From an uncultured Bradyrhizobium sp. (GTDB lineage: Bacteria > Pseudomonadota > Alphaproteobacteria > Rhizobiales > Xanthobacteraceae): 64,000 nucleotides of DNA. The DNA is taken from positions 372,001-436,000 of the forward strand of contig NZ_CANSMR010000002.1 of NCBI RefSeq assembly GCF_947648125.1, written 5' to 3'. Of this stretch, positions 53,044 through 61,907 are shown piece by piece. A program made the translations under genes and the position numbers. Below the pieces are notes generated by a model. The model was not told the DNA's origin and did no database searches. It saw nothing but the letters and a program-made list of their open reading frames with translations. The stretch's first letter is position 1. Each line of letters begins with the position of its first letter.

Positions 53044-53108
53044 CGCCGCTCCCAGTTCATTTTGACGCGGTCTCCCCAGGAGACCGCGTCACTTTCAGTT
53101 GAGCGGCG
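53044..53108 (-). ncRNA. Nested hairpin between ndk and the TerC gene
   Basis: An outer CGCCGCTC/GAGCGGCG stem starts at the base just after the ndk stop. It encloses internal loops of 10 and 12 nt and an inner perfect 12-bp stem, GACGCGGTCTCC-CCA-GGAGACCGCGTC. No U-tract follows, so it is not a standard intrinsic terminator. It may be a 3' stabiliser of ndk mRNA or a regulatory leader for the TerC gene. I could not match it to the yybP-ykoY riboswitch. Confidence 0.5.
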
Positions 53109-53531
53109 TCAGCCGACGATCTCGTTGCCGGCGAAGAACTGCGCGATCTCGATCACCGCGGTCTCCGGCGCATCCGAACCGTGCACCGAATTCTCGCCGA
53201 TCGACTTCGCATACAGCTTGCGGATGGTGCCTTCGGCGGCCTTCGACGGATCGGTCGCACCCATCACGTCGCGATACTTCAGGATGGCGCCCTCGCCTTC
53301 CAGCACCTGGACCACCACGGGGCCGGAGGTCATGAAGTCGACCAGTTCGCCGAAGAACGGCCGCGCCTTGTGAACGGCATAGAATGTTTCGGCCTGGCCG
53401 CGGGTCATCTGGATGCGCTTCTGCGCCACGACCCGCAGGCCCGCCTTCTCGATCACCGCATTGACCGCGCCGGTCAGGTTGCGCTCGGTGGCATCGGGCT
53501 TGATGATCGAAAAGGTGCGTTCAATCGCCAT
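53109..53531 (-). CDS. ndk: Nucleoside diphosphate kinase
   Basis: 140 residues. Catalytic His117 lies in [12 protein letters not shown]; the Kpn loop and ATP site include [17 protein letters not shown] and ALIKYRDVMG-like [16 protein letters not shown]. It transfers phosphate from ATP to other nucleoside diphosphates. AAGGACG lies before the ATG. The TerC gene lies downstream on the same strand. Confidence 0.98.
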   Translation of the reverse strand: MAIERTFSIIKPDATERNLTGAVNAVIEKAGLRVVAQKRIQMTRGQAETFYAVHKARPFFGELVDFMTSGPVVVQVLEGEGAILKYRDVMGATDPSKAAEGTIRKLYAKSIGENSVHGSDAPETAVIEIAQFFAGNEIVG

Positions 53532-53881
53532 GATTTCGTCCTTGTAAACGGTGGCTGGGAGTTGCCGGGGCTTATATCGGCGCGATGGGGCAACGGCAAG
53601 CGACCCTGTGACGCGTTAGCCTTTAGTTTTGATGGATTTTCACGACGAAAACCGTCGTCCGGGCGGTCTCCGGACAGAGACAGGCTCGGCCAACTTACCG
53701 CGATTTCACTTAGGTGAACCCATTCTGACAGCGCCGTGCCGCTGCCGTTCAGCTCCAGCCGCCTAAGCTCTCCACCGATCGGACGCCTTGCTGGCCCCCC
53801 ATCCGCAAGCCTCACAGGACGTCTCGGGAAACGATGTCACAGCGGGCGCGTCACGCGCGCTCATACCTCGAGGAGACGATC
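53532..53881. other. Gene-free stretch between ndk and the Gly/His/Trp-rich protein gene
   Basis: 350 bases without a credible frame. ACGACGAAAACCGTCGTCCG (near 53642) is a partial dyad (ACGACG/CGTCGT). The rest probably contains divergent promoters for ndk and the secreted protein; I see no clear operator. Confidence 0.4.
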
Positions 53882-54151
53882 ATGTTACGCAAATTATCGC
53901 TCGCTGCCGTTGCCGCAATTTCGCTCGGTGCCGCCGCGCTCGCCCCGACCTCCGCCTCGGCCTGGGGTGGTTGGCATGGCGGCTGGCACGGTGGATGGCA
54001 CCACGGCTGGTGGGGCGGCCCGCGCGTCATCGTCGGAGGTCCGGCCTACTACGGCGGCTATGGATACGGTTACGGCGGCGGTTGCTACGTGCGCCGCGTC
54101 GTGCCGACCCCGTGGGGTCCCCGCTGGCGCCTGGTCAATCGCTGCTACTGA
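53882..54151 (+). CDS. Small exported Gly/His/Trp/Tyr-rich protein (sulfur-globule-protein-like composition)
   Basis: 89 residues. A signal peptide ends at PTSASA-W (about 27). The mature part has GGWHGGWHGGWHHGWWGG and a Gly/Tyr repeat GGYGYGYGGG, then CYVRRVVPTPWGPRW and NRCY (two cysteines at the end). Such Gly/aromatic-rich small exported proteins are common in Bradyrhizobium and are often labelled sulfur-globule-like; His-rich repeats could bind metal. GAGGAG lies before the ATG, and a strong terminator follows, so it is a single-gene unit. Confidence 0.85.
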   Translation: MLRKLSLAAVAAISLGAAALAPTSASAWGGWHGGWHGGWHHGWWGGPRVIVGGPAYYGGYGYGYGGGCYVRRVVPTPWGPRWRLVNRCY

Positions 54152-54189
54152 TCCATCCTTTCCGTCGACTGCTCCCCTGACTTGCCTTC

Positions 54190-54217
54190 GCCCCGGCCTC
54201 GCGCCGGGGCTTTTTTT
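54190..54217 (+). terminator. Intrinsic terminator
   Basis: GCCCCGGC and GCCGGGGC form a perfect 8-bp stem with a 5-nt loop, followed by seven consecutive Ts. A textbook Rho-independent terminator for the Gly/His/Trp-rich protein gene. Confidence 0.95.
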
Positions 54218-54372
54218 CATGCCTGCCCAGGGAACCCGGCCGCATGATCCGCCTCACTACCTCAAGGCAAGAGTAAGGCGGAACGGAAACCAAATTCGGG
54301 GGTCGCGACTTGTCATGGCAAGGACTTACGAAACACGCGAGGTGGAACTCGCCAAGAGACATTCCAAGAGCC

Positions 54373-54555
54373 ATGACGATGACAATGACCCAGACCGAGA
54401 ACGATCCCGATCAGATTGATCGCAAGACCTGCCGTTACATCTGCGATGCCGTGGGTGAGCGGCTCCAGCAAAGCATGCGGCCAGAACCCGCACTTTCGTC
54501 CCGCCTGCAGCAGCTGCTCGAGGAAATGCAACGCCGGGAAAACGAGCGCCATTAG
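54373..54555 (+). CDS. Small hypothetical acidic/helical protein
   Basis: About 60 residues. Several ATGs in a MTMTMTQ run make the start uncertain; AAGAG sits before the first two. The body, CRYICDAVGERLQQSMRP then SSRLQQLLEEMQRRENERH, is helical. Its layout recalls NepR-type anti-sigma factors (LR..EP...RL..LL), but the conserved spacing is 4-5 residues short, so I do not make that call. No adjacent response regulator or ECF sigma gene supports it. Confidence 0.5.
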   Translation: MTMTMTQTENDPDQIDRKTCRYICDAVGERLQQSMRPEPALSSRLQQLLEEMQRRENERH

Positions 54556-54662
54556 ATATTATGGGCTGACCAGCAGCCCAGTTGCGTTCTTGCAGCAGCC
54601 GTCCGGAGAGATTTTACCGACAGACGGGTTGCGTTTGGCAGCGGGTCCGGTGACAACGCTGC

Positions 54663-56525
54663 ATGCTCTCCATCACTGACATTTCAGTCCGGATCGCCGG
54701 GCGGCTGTTGATTGATCACAGTTCTGTGCAAATCGTGCCCGGCGCACGCGTCGGATTTGTCGGCCGTAACGGCGTCGGCAAGTCGACGCTGTTTCATGCC
54801 ATCCGCGGCGACCTCCCGACCGAGAGCGGCAGCATCGCGCTGCCGCCGCGCTGGCGGATCGGCAGCCTAGCGCAGGAAGCGCCCGACGGGCCCGAAAGCC
54901 TGATCAACGTCGTGCTGAAGGCCGACCTCGAGCGCGACGCGTTGCTGCGCGAGGCCGAGACCGCGCACGACCCGCATCGGATCGCCGAGATCCAGACCCG
55001 GCTGGTCGACATCGACGCCCACTCCGCCCCTGCCCGTGCCGCGGCAATCCTCTCCGGCCTCGGCTTCTCGACATCAGACCAGGCACGGCCGTGCGCGGAA
55101 TTCTCCGGCGGCTGGCGCATGCGCGTCGCGCTGGCGGCAACGCTGTTCTCCGCGCCCGATCTGCTGCTGCTGGACGAACCGACCAACTATCTCGATCTCG
55201 AGGGCACGTTGTGGCTCGAGAACCACCTCGCCAACTACCCGCGCACGGTGATCGTGATCAGCCACGACCGCGATCTGCTGGACACCTCGGTCGATCAGAT
55301 CCTGCACCTCGATCGCGGCAAGCTGACGCTCTACAAGGGCACCTACTCCTCATTCGAGGAGCAGCGCGCCGCGCGCGAGTTGCTCGACGCCAAGCATGCC
55401 AAGCGGCAGGCCGATGAGCGCAAGCGCCTGCAGGACTTCGTCGACCGCTTCAAGGCCAAGGCCTCGAAGGCGCGGCAGGCGCAGTCGCGCGTCAAGATGC
55501 TGGAGCGGATGAAACCGATCACCGCGCTGGTGACCCAGGACGTTCGCGAGATCGCCTTTCCGGCACCCGAGAAGCTGCTGTCGCCGCCGATCATCGCGGT
55601 CGATGACGTCTCGGTCGGCTACGAGCCGGGCAAGCCGGTGCTCAATCGCGTGACGCTGCGCGTCGACACCGACGACCGCATCGCGCTGTTAGGTGCCAAC
55701 GGCAACGGCAAGTCGACGCTGGTCAAGCTGCTGGCAGGCAAGCTCGCGCCGTTCGCGGGCAGGATCACGCGGGCCGATAAATTATCGGTCGGATATTTCG
55801 CCCAGCATCAGGTCGACGAGCTCAATCTCGACGGCTCGCCCTATGATCACATCCGCAAGCTGATGCCCGAGGCGCCGGAGAGCAAGGTGCGCGGCCGCGT
55901 CGGCGCGATCGGCTTCTCCGGAAAGGCCGGCGACACGCTGGTGAAGAGCCTGTCGGGCGGCGAGAAGGCGCGGCTGCTGCTTGGGCTTGCGACGTTCTAC
56001 GCCCCCAACATGATCATCCTGGACGAGCCGACCAACCATCTCGACATCGACAGCCGCGCGGCGCTGGCGGAGGCAATCAACGAATTCCCCGGCGCCATCA
56101 TGATGGTCTCGCACGATCGCTATCTGATCGAGGCCTGCGCCGATCGTTTGTGGGTCGTGGCGAACCAGACCGTGACGGCATACGACGGCGATCTCGACGA
56201 ATATCGCCGCATGATCCTGTCGGCCAATGACGGACGGACCGTGTCGCGCGAGCGCGTCAAGGAGCCGGCAAAACCGGAACGTGCCCGCAACGAGAAGCGC
56301 GCTTCACCCAGGCAGCGGGTCGCGCAGGCCGAGAGCGAGATCGAGCGCATCAACGGCATCATCGCCAAGATCGATACCGCGCTCGCGCTGCCCGACATTT
56401 TCACGCGCGATCCCAAGCAGGCCGCACAGCTGACCAAGGCACGCGCCGGCGCCGAGAGCGCGTTGCAACGCGCCGAGGAAGAATGGCTGGACGCCAGCGC
56501 CGAAGTCGACGAAGCCGCGAACTAG
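54663..56525 (+). CDS. ABC-F family ATPase
   Basis: 620 residues with two ABC domains in one chain and no membrane segments, the hallmark of ABC-F proteins that act on ribosomes or in DNA repair. Domain 1: GRNGVGKST, FSGGWRMRVALA and LLLLDEPTNYLDL. Domain 2: GANGNGKST, LSGGEKARLLLG and IILDEPTNHLDI. Between them lies a helical linker (YKGTYSSFEEQRAARELLDA, KARQAQSRVKMLERMK), the P-site tRNA interaction motif region. The C-terminal coiled coil (ARNEKRASPRQ.. and ALQRAEEEW) is Uup-like. No antibiotic gene lies beside it, so the housekeeping Uup/EttA role is more likely than resistance. Confidence 0.93.
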   Translation: MLSITDISVRIAGRLLIDHSSVQIVPGARVGFVGRNGVGKSTLFHAIRGDLPTESGSIALPPRWRIGSLAQEAPDGPESLINVVLKADLERDALLREAETAHDPHRIAEIQTRLVDIDAHSAPARAAAILSGLGFSTSDQARPCAEFSGGWRMRVALAATLFSAPDLLLLDEPTNYLDLEGTLWLENHLANYPRTVIVISHDRDLLDTSVDQILHLDRGKLTLYKGTYSSFEEQRAARELLDAKHAKRQADERKRLQDFVDRFKAKASKARQAQSRVKMLERMKPITALVTQDVREIAFPAPEKLLSPPIIAVDDVSVGYEPGKPVLNRVTLRVDTDDRIALLGANGNGKSTLVKLLAGKLAPFAGRITRADKLSVGYFAQHQVDELNLDGSPYDHIRKLMPEAPESKVRGRVGAIGFSGKAGDTLVKSLSGGEKARLLLGLATFYAPNMIILDEPTNHLDIDSRAALAEAINEFPGAIMMVSHDRYLIEACADRLWVVANQTVTAYDGDLDEYRRMILSANDGRTVSRERVKEPAKPERARNEKRASPRQRVAQAESEIERINGIIAKIDTALALPDIFTRDPKQAAQLTKARAGAESALQRAEEEWLDASAEVDEAAN

Positions 56526-56558
56526 ATTTGATCCGCCGGGCGGAGCCTCATATTCGGT

Positions 56559-56603
56559 GTCGTCCCTGCCTAGGGCGCGATTGCGCTCCGGAGCAGGGAC
56601 GAC
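56559..56603. repeat. Inverted repeat (GTCGTCCCTGC type)
   Basis: GTCGTCCCTGC and GCAGGGACGAC form a perfect 11-bp pair around a 23-base centre that includes the smaller CGCGATTGCG dyad. Found between the ABC-F gene and the convergent lipoprotein gene, it is a typical short REP-like unit or terminator. Confidence 0.75.
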
Positions 56604-56645
56604 GTGTGGAGGGAGGCATCGACCTACCGCGGCCGGTGAAACGCC

Positions 56646-57188
56646 CTAGCTGTGCGCGGACTTTTTCTTCTTTGGCTTCGCGGCCTTCGGCTCCGGCGCT
56701 GGATCCGGACCGCGCTCGACCGACGTCAGGCGTCCCGACGAGAATGTATAGATACCGGCGCGCGCGCCGCGCGACCATGTCACGACCGCGACGCGCTCGC
56801 CGCCCGGCCCGCTGGACAGGTTGACGCTGTCGGGGGCGCCGATGCCGCGCACGACGTCGCATTCGGTGTGGCCGAGTGCGACACTGCCGCCCGTCGGCTG
56901 TGGCGGCGGCGCACCGGGCGCCTGCGCGTTCGCGTCAGTGGCTCCCGCTGGCGGCGCCATGCCGGGACAGCTTCCGTCGGCACTGACGAGATCGTCGTTG
57001 GTCACCGGCTTGTCCGGCGTCAGCGGCGGCGATTCGATCGAGATGTTGCGGATGAACACCCGTCCGGGGCGCGAGAACCAATCCGCGTCACGCGAAAAGA
57101 TGTCGGACGCGCTCGAGCAGCCGGCAAGGCTAGGTGCAAGCACGAGCAACGCCAGCAGCGACTTCCGACTGAATGTTCCATCACGCAC
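56646..57188 (-). CDS. Lipoprotein with a C-terminal BamE/SmpA-like domain
   Basis: 180 residues from a GTG; a TTG three codons upstream is possible and lies only 2 bases after AGGAG. A lipobox LAGC lies at about 20-23 (LLVLAPSLAGCSSASDIF). The middle is Pro/Ala-rich (GMAPPAGATDANAQAPG..). The C-terminal half, HTECDVVRGIGAPDSVNLSS then VVTWSRGARAGIYTFSSGRLTSVE, has the beta-alpha-beta pattern of BamE/SmpA/OmlA outer-membrane assembly lipoproteins. The end is Lys-rich. Role in outer-membrane biogenesis is inference. Confidence 0.78.
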   Translation of the reverse strand: MRDGTFSRKSLLALLVLAPSLAGCSSASDIFSRDADWFSRPGRVFIRNISIESPPLTPDKPVTNDDLVSADGSCPGMAPPAGATDANAQAPGAPPPQPTGGSVALGHTECDVVRGIGAPDSVNLSSGPGGERVAVVTWSRGARAGIYTFSSGRLTSVERGPDPAPEPKAAKPKKKKSAHS

Positions 57189-57312
57189 GATCGACAAGGC
57201 TCCTAACCCCTCTACCTAAGGGCTTGTCCGAACATCACTTTGCGGCATGACCGTGACCCGCCCCAAGACCCGCCTCAAGAAACGTCGAATTATCATTAAT
57301 TAGTCGATATCG

Positions 57313-57765
57313 CTATTGGCGCCGCTGCCAGCGTCCCCGCTCGTCGGTCTGCCAATAGGTGACCTCGAAGCCGCGTGCCTTGCAAGCAGTCCAGCTCTCC
57401 CGCGCCGAAGCCACCGCGTCGGGGTCGTCGCCGTTGAAGACGAGGACCAGGCGCTCGTAGCTGTCGCAGTCGGCCGGGAGCGCCGCGTTGTCGACCAGGA
57501 ACCGGACATTGGCCCGGTTCGGATTGCCCTCCTCGCTCGACAGGATGATCGGCTGGTCCTGTGCGTCGGCGACACGCGCGCTCGCATGCGGCAGGAACGA
57601 ATCATCGCTGTAGGTCCACAAATGCGCGTCGAGCGTCTCGGCGCGCTCCTGCGACGTCGATTGCACGACCACCCGCCAGCCGCGCTCGAGCGACTTCTCG
57701 AGCAGCGGCGGCAGCACGCTCTCCAGCGTCATGTTCTGCAGATGGTAGAACAGAACCTCGGTCAT
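57313..57765 (-). CDS. holC: DNA polymerase III subunit chi
   Basis: 150 residues: EVLFYHLQNMTLESVLPPLLEKSLERGWRVVVQS, then DDSFLPHASA and PIILSSEEGNPNRANVRFLVD with a YWQTDERGRW end. Chi links the clamp loader to SSB, easing strand displacement and primer hand-off. It sits just downstream of pepA on the same strand, the order known in other proteobacteria, so cotranscription is expected. No zinc or catalytic motif applies. Confidence 0.92.
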   Translation of the reverse strand: MTEVLFYHLQNMTLESVLPPLLEKSLERGWRVVVQSTSQERAETLDAHLWTYSDDSFLPHASARVADAQDQPIILSSEEGNPNRANVRFLVDNAALPADCDSYERLVLVFNGDDPDAVASARESWTACKARGFEVTYWQTDERGRWQRRQ

Positions 57766-57783
57766 GCGCCGGCTGACACTCTC

Positions 57784-59286
57784 TTACTTCTTGGCTTCAT
57801 AATATTCGGAGACGAGCCGCTCGAGCAGCCGGACGCCGTAACCCGAGCCCCAGCTCTGATTGATCTCGGTCTTCGGCGCGCCCATTGCGGTGCCGGCGAT
57901 GTCGAGATGGGCCCAGGGCGTGCCGTCGACGAAGCGCTGCAGGAATTGCGCTGCCGTGATCGAGCCGCCATTGCGCCCGCCGGTGTTCTTCATGTCGGCG
58001 AATTGCGAGTCGATCTGCTTGTCGTATTCGGGACCGAGCGGCATGCGCCAGACTTTCTCGCCGGTCTCCAAGCCGACCTTGGCGAGGCGCTCGGCGAGTT
58101 CGTCATTGTTGGAGAACAGGCCGGCGTAATCGGTGCCGAGCGCGACCATGATCGCGCCGGTCAGCGTTGCGAGATCGACCATGAATTTCGGCTTGCACTT
58201 CTTGGCGACGTACCAGAGCACGTCGGCGAGCACGAGGCGCCCCTCGGCGTCGGTGTTGATGATCTCGATGGTCTGGCCGGACATCGAGGTGACGATGTCG
58301 CCCGGACGCTGCGCGTTGCCGTCGGGCATGTTCTCGACGAGGCCGATGGCGCCGACCGCGTTGACGCGGGCCTTGCGCGCCGCGAGCGCGTGCATCAGCC
58401 CGACCACGCAGGCCGCGCCGCCCATGTCACCCTTCATATCCTCCATGCCGCCGGCCGACTTGATGGAGATACCGCCGGTGTCGAAGCAAACGCCCTTGCC
58501 GACGAATGCGACCGGCGCCTCGCTCTTCTTGCCGCCGTTCCAGCGCATGATCACGGTGCGGCTGGGCCGTACCGAGCCCTGCCCGACGCCGAGCAGCGCG
58601 CCCATGCCGAGCTTGGTCATCGCCTTGACATCGAGGACCTCGACAGTGACGCCGAGCTTCCGCAGCTGACTGGCGCGGCGCGCGAACTCCTCGGGGTACA
58701 GCACGTTCGGCGGCTCGTTGACGAGCTCACGCGCCAGGTTCACGCCGTCGACGATGGACGAATCGGGCGCAAACGCCTTCCTGGCGGAAGCGACGTCGTC
58801 GACCGCGATCGAGACGTCGGCCCGCACGGCGCCGTCCTCGCTGTCCTTCTTCTTGGTCTTGTAGCGGTCGAACTTGTAGGCGCGCAGGCGGATGCCGGTC
58901 GCGACCGTCGCCGCCTGGCCGGCCGTCATTGTGGCATCGGGCAGTTCCGCGAGGACGGTCATCGCACTGCTGCCGGCGTTGAGCTTGCCGGCCACCACGC
59001 CGCCGAATTTGAGAAGGTCCTTCTCCTTGAGGTCGGCCACCTTGCCGGTGCCGATTACGATCAGCCGGTCGACCTTGATTCCCTCCGGCGCCAGGATGTC
59101 CAGGGCCGCCCCGCTCTTGCCCTTGAACTGGTTGGCGGCCGCGGCCCGCTTGACCGTCTCGGCGGCAGCTCCGAGCGCCTTCCGGGTGGCGGCTCCCAGC
59201 TTCAATTGCTCGTCGCAAAACGCGACCAGAATGCCGCGGGCGGACGCGGAGAACGGGACGAAGCCGACCTTGACGGCGTCGGACAT
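57784..59286 (-). CDS. pepA: Leucyl aminopeptidase (M17)
   Basis: 500 residues of a cytosolic manganese/zinc hexameric enzyme. The C-terminal catalytic domain contains [30 protein letters not shown] (metal ligands Lys, Asp and Asp) and the signature [14 protein letters not shown] (Asp, Glu, catalytic Arg). The N-terminal domain (1-160) is less conserved. It releases N-terminal residues and may also bind DNA, as its E. coli counterpart does. It is followed by holC and divergent from lptF, with a CtrA-box-like site between them. Confidence 0.97.
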   Translation of the reverse strand: MSDAVKVGFVPFSASARGILVAFCDEQLKLGAATRKALGAAAETVKRAAAANQFKGKSGAALDILAPEGIKVDRLIVIGTGKVADLKEKDLLKFGGVVAGKLNAGSSAMTVLAELPDATMTAGQAATVATGIRLRAYKFDRYKTKKKDSEDGAVRADVSIAVDDVASARKAFAPDSSIVDGVNLARELVNEPPNVLYPEEFARRASQLRKLGVTVEVLDVKAMTKLGMGALLGVGQGSVRPSRTVIMRWNGGKKSEAPVAFVGKGVCFDTGGISIKSAGGMEDMKGDMGGAACVVGLMHALAARKARVNAVGAIGLVENMPDGNAQRPGDIVTSMSGQTIEIINTDAEGRLVLADVLWYVAKKCKPKFMVDLATLTGAIMVALGTDYAGLFSNNDELAERLAKVGLETGEKVWRMPLGPEYDKQIDSQFADMKNTGGRNGGSITAAQFLQRFVDGTPWAHLDIAGTAMGAPKTEINQSWGSGYGVRLLERLVSEYYEAKK

Positions 59287-59465
59287 AGGAAAATCCTCCA
59301 GAACTCAGGGTGTTGCTCGGGCCTGAGGCGGCCCTTCCGGCACGCGGGGGTGAGCATTGCGATGGCGGTCCGGAGCGACCCGGACCGGGCTTGCCGCACA
59401 CTATGACCTGTCGGCCGCGCCGCTGCCAAGCGCCGGAGTGGCCGGAAGGCCACAAAAGCGATTAA

Positions 59466-59480
59466 TTAACCATAAATTAA
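59466..59480. promoter_or_regulatory. CtrA-box-like site between pepA and lptF
   Basis: TTAA-CCATAAA-TTAA is an exact TTAA-N7-TTAA, the CtrA consensus spacing. It lies about 180 bases before the lptF start and about the same distance from pepA, in an otherwise GC-rich gap. A separate -35-like TTGACG near 59506 lies closer to lptF. CtrA is the alphaproteobacterial cell-cycle regulator. Confidence 0.6.
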
Positions 59481-59646
59481 GCGTGCCTTGGCCCGGCCAT
59501 TTTGTTGACGGATCAAAGGGATGGTAGTGAGATTGTGAACAGAGAGTGAGCCGGACGAGTCCGCGGCTCGACCATAGGGGAACCCGGGTTGACGGGATTG
59601 GTCGAAAGCCGTGCGTTTGGTTGCGCCAAGGGGCCGTGCGGTAGCG

Positions 59647-60813
59647 ATGGGGTCGATCGACAAGTACATCTTCAAAACGACGCTGGCGTCGTTTGCGCTT
59701 GTCCTGGTCAGCCTTACCGGCGTGATCTGGATTACGCAGGCGTTGCGCGGCATCGACCTGATGACGAGCCAGGGTCAGACCATCCTCACCTTCCTCGGCA
59801 TCACCAGCCTCGTGATCCCCGCCCTGATCCTGATCATCGCGCCGATCGCGCTGATGATCGCGATCTCGCACACGCTGAACAAGCTCGCGACCGATTCCGA
59901 GATCATCGTGATGAACGCGGCGGGCTTCTCGCCGTTCCGGCTGTTCCGGCCGTTCTTTTTTGCCACCTGCGTGGTGGCGGCGCTGGTCGCCTTCATCGGC
60001 GCCTATCTCGCGCCCGACGGCATGCGCCGAATCAAGCAGTGGGACGCTGAGATCACCGCGGACGTTCTGACCAACATCCTGCAGCCCGGCCGCTTCGCCC
60101 AGCTCGATCAGAACCTGACGATTCGCATCCGCGAGCGCCTGCCCGGCGGCGTGCTCGGCGGGGTATTCGTCGATGATCGCCGCGATCCGCAGCAGCGCGT
60201 CACCATCGTCGCCGACCACGGCACCGTGCTGAAGAACGAGAGCGGCTCATATCTCGTGCTGGAGGACGGCAATCTCGAGCGATTCGAAGTCGGCAAGCGC
60301 GATCCGACGCTGGTGGTGTTTCAGCGCTACGCCTTCGACATGTCGAAATTCTCGCAGGGCCGCGACGTCACGCTCGGAATTCGCGAGCGCTACCTCTGGG
60401 AACTGATGTGGCCGGACGAGAACGACCAGACTTATCAGCAGCTGTCGGGCCAGTTCTTCGCGGAGCTGCATGATCGCTTCATGGCGCCGATCTATCCGTT
60501 TGCGTTCGCCGCCCTCACCTTTGCCTTCCTCGGCGCGCCGCGCACCACGCGCCAAAGCCGCAATTTCTCGATCGGCGGCTCGGTATTCGCGGTGTTCGGC
60601 CTGCGCATGGTCGGATTCGCCTGCTCCGTCATGGCGGTGAAGACGCCGCTAGCGGCCCTGGTGCAATATCTGATGCTGTTCGCCGGGATCGGCGTCGGGA
60701 TATGGATGATCGTCGGCGGCGTGGTCGTCGAACCGCCGCCGGCATTGATGGAAGCGATCAACCGGAACAACGAACGCATTGCGCGCCTCTTCCGGAGGCC
60801 GGCGACCGCATGA
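59647..60813 (+). CDS. lptF: LPS export permease LptF
   Basis: 388 residues from the ATG giving MGSIDKYIFKTTLASF; a GTG 12 codons earlier is possible. Six transmembrane helices bracket a large periplasmic jellyroll-like region (about 110-270) seen in ADHGTVLKNESGSYLVLEDG. It forms with LptG the inner-membrane pair that LptB2 drives to extract LPS. Its stop overlaps the lptG start (ATGA), coupling their synthesis one to one. Confidence 0.95.
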   Translation: MGSIDKYIFKTTLASFALVLVSLTGVIWITQALRGIDLMTSQGQTILTFLGITSLVIPALILIIAPIALMIAISHTLNKLATDSEIIVMNAAGFSPFRLFRPFFFATCVVAALVAFIGAYLAPDGMRRIKQWDAEITADVLTNILQPGRFAQLDQNLTIRIRERLPGGVLGGVFVDDRRDPQQRVTIVADHGTVLKNESGSYLVLEDGNLERFEVGKRDPTLVVFQRYAFDMSKFSQGRDVTLGIRERYLWELMWPDENDQTYQQLSGQFFAELHDRFMAPIYPFAFAALTFAFLGAPRTTRQSRNFSIGGSVFAVFGLRMVGFACSVMAVKTPLAALVQYLMLFAGIGVGIWMIVGGVVVEPPPALMEAINRNNERIARLFRRPATA

Positions 60814-61907
60814 GCATGGTCACAAATACGCTCGGGCGTTATTTCGCCGGCCGCTTCGTCGTCGCGGCGGTGGGCGTGTTCGCGGGCATCTTCGTGCTGC
60901 TCGTGCTGGTCGACTACATCGAGATGGTGCGCAAGACGTCGAGCCTTGTCGGGGCCTCCGCGATCACGGTCGCGGAAACCTCGCTGTTCCGCGTGCCGCA
61001 GCTGCTCGAGAAACTGATGCCGTTCTGCGTGCTGATCGGCGCGATGACCTGCTATCTCGCGCTGTCGCGGCGGCTGGAGCTCGTCGTGGCACGCGCTGCC
61101 GGCGTCTCGGCCTGGCAATTCATCTCGCCGGCGCTGGTCAGTGCGATCGTGCTCGGCATCTTTGCGACCACCGCCTACAATCCGGTGTCGGCCAATCTGC
61201 GCGAGCTCTCCAAGCGGATGGAGGCCGAGCTGTTCGGCTCGGCGCCCGGCGGCGGCATCCAGGACGCGTCCGGCTTCTGGCTCAATCAGATCAACGACGA
61301 AGGTCAGGCGATCATCAATGCGGCCCGCAGCGAGCAGCAGGGCATCCGGCTGACCGGCCTCACGGTGTTCCGATTCGACACGGCGCTGCAGTTCAAGGAA
61401 CGAATCGAGGCCCGCGAAGCGACGCTCGAAGAAGGCCGCTGGGCGTTCACGGGAGTACGCCGATACACCCTCGACAAGGCCCCGGTGGATCAGGACACCT
61501 TCTACTTGACCACCACCCTGACCCCCGCACAGGTGCGCAACAGTTTCTCCACCCCCGAAACTGTGTCCTTTTGGCAACTGCCGAACTACATCCGTTCGTC
61601 GGAGAGCTCAGGGTTCGCGACGGCTGGCTATCGCTTGCAGTATCACAAGCTTATCGCGCAGCCGTTTTTGCTGGCTGCGATGGTGATGTTGGCGGCTTCT
61701 GTGAGCCTCCGCTTCTTTCGGATGGGCGGCGTGCAGAAGATGGTTTTGAGTGGCGTGGGCGCAGGCTTTCTGCTCTACGTCCTGTCGAAAGTAACTGAAG
61801 ATTTGAGCAAGGCTGAGTTGATGCATCCCATCGCTGCGGCGTGGTTGCCTGTCGTTGTGGGTAGCCTCACCGGTTTCTTAGCTTTGCTGTACCAGGAGGA
61901 CGGGTAG
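60810..61907 (+). CDS. lptG: LPS export permease LptG
   Basis: 365 residues, starting on an ATG that overlaps the lptF stop by four bases; GGAGG lies about 9 bases before it. A second ATG two codons later is possible. Like LptF, it has six transmembrane helices: FVVAAVGVFAGIFVLLVLVDYIEMV at the start and the QPFLLAAMVMLAASVSLRFFR helix near the end, with a periplasmic beta-jellyroll. It forms a complex with LptF, LptB and LptC. Its stop overlaps the lptD start. Confidence 0.95.
   Translation: MSMVTNTLGRYFAGRFVVAAVGVFAGIFVLLVLVDYIEMVRKTSSLVGASAITVAETSLFRVPQLLEKLMPFCVLIGAMTCYLALSRRLELVVARAAGVSAWQFISPALVSAIVLGIFATTAYNPVSANLRELSKRMEAELFGSAPGGGIQDASGFWLNQINDEGQAIINAARSEQQGIRLTGLTVFRFDTALQFKERIEAREATLEEGRWAFTGVRRYTLDKAPVDQDTFYLTTTLTPAQVRNSFSTPETVSFWQLPNYIRSSESSGFATAGYRLQYHKLIAQPFLLAAMVMLAASVSLRFFRMGGVQKMVLSGVGAGFLLYVLSKVTEDLSKAELMHPIAAAWLPVVVGSLTGFLALLYQEDG

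Noticed and set aside
52999-53108. Leader of the TerC gene considered as a yybP-ykoY manganese riboswitch
   Set aside because: The conserved GGGGAGUAG-type core and its partner strand are absent; only a nested hairpin is seen.
54373-54555. Small protein considered as a NepR-type anti-sigma factor
   Set aside because: The LR..EP..RL..LL spacing is 4-5 residues too short and no PhyR or EcfG gene is adjacent.
57316-59406. 696-aa plus-strand frame over holC and pepA
   Set aside because: Spans two genes on the opposite strand, typical of GC-driven open frames.
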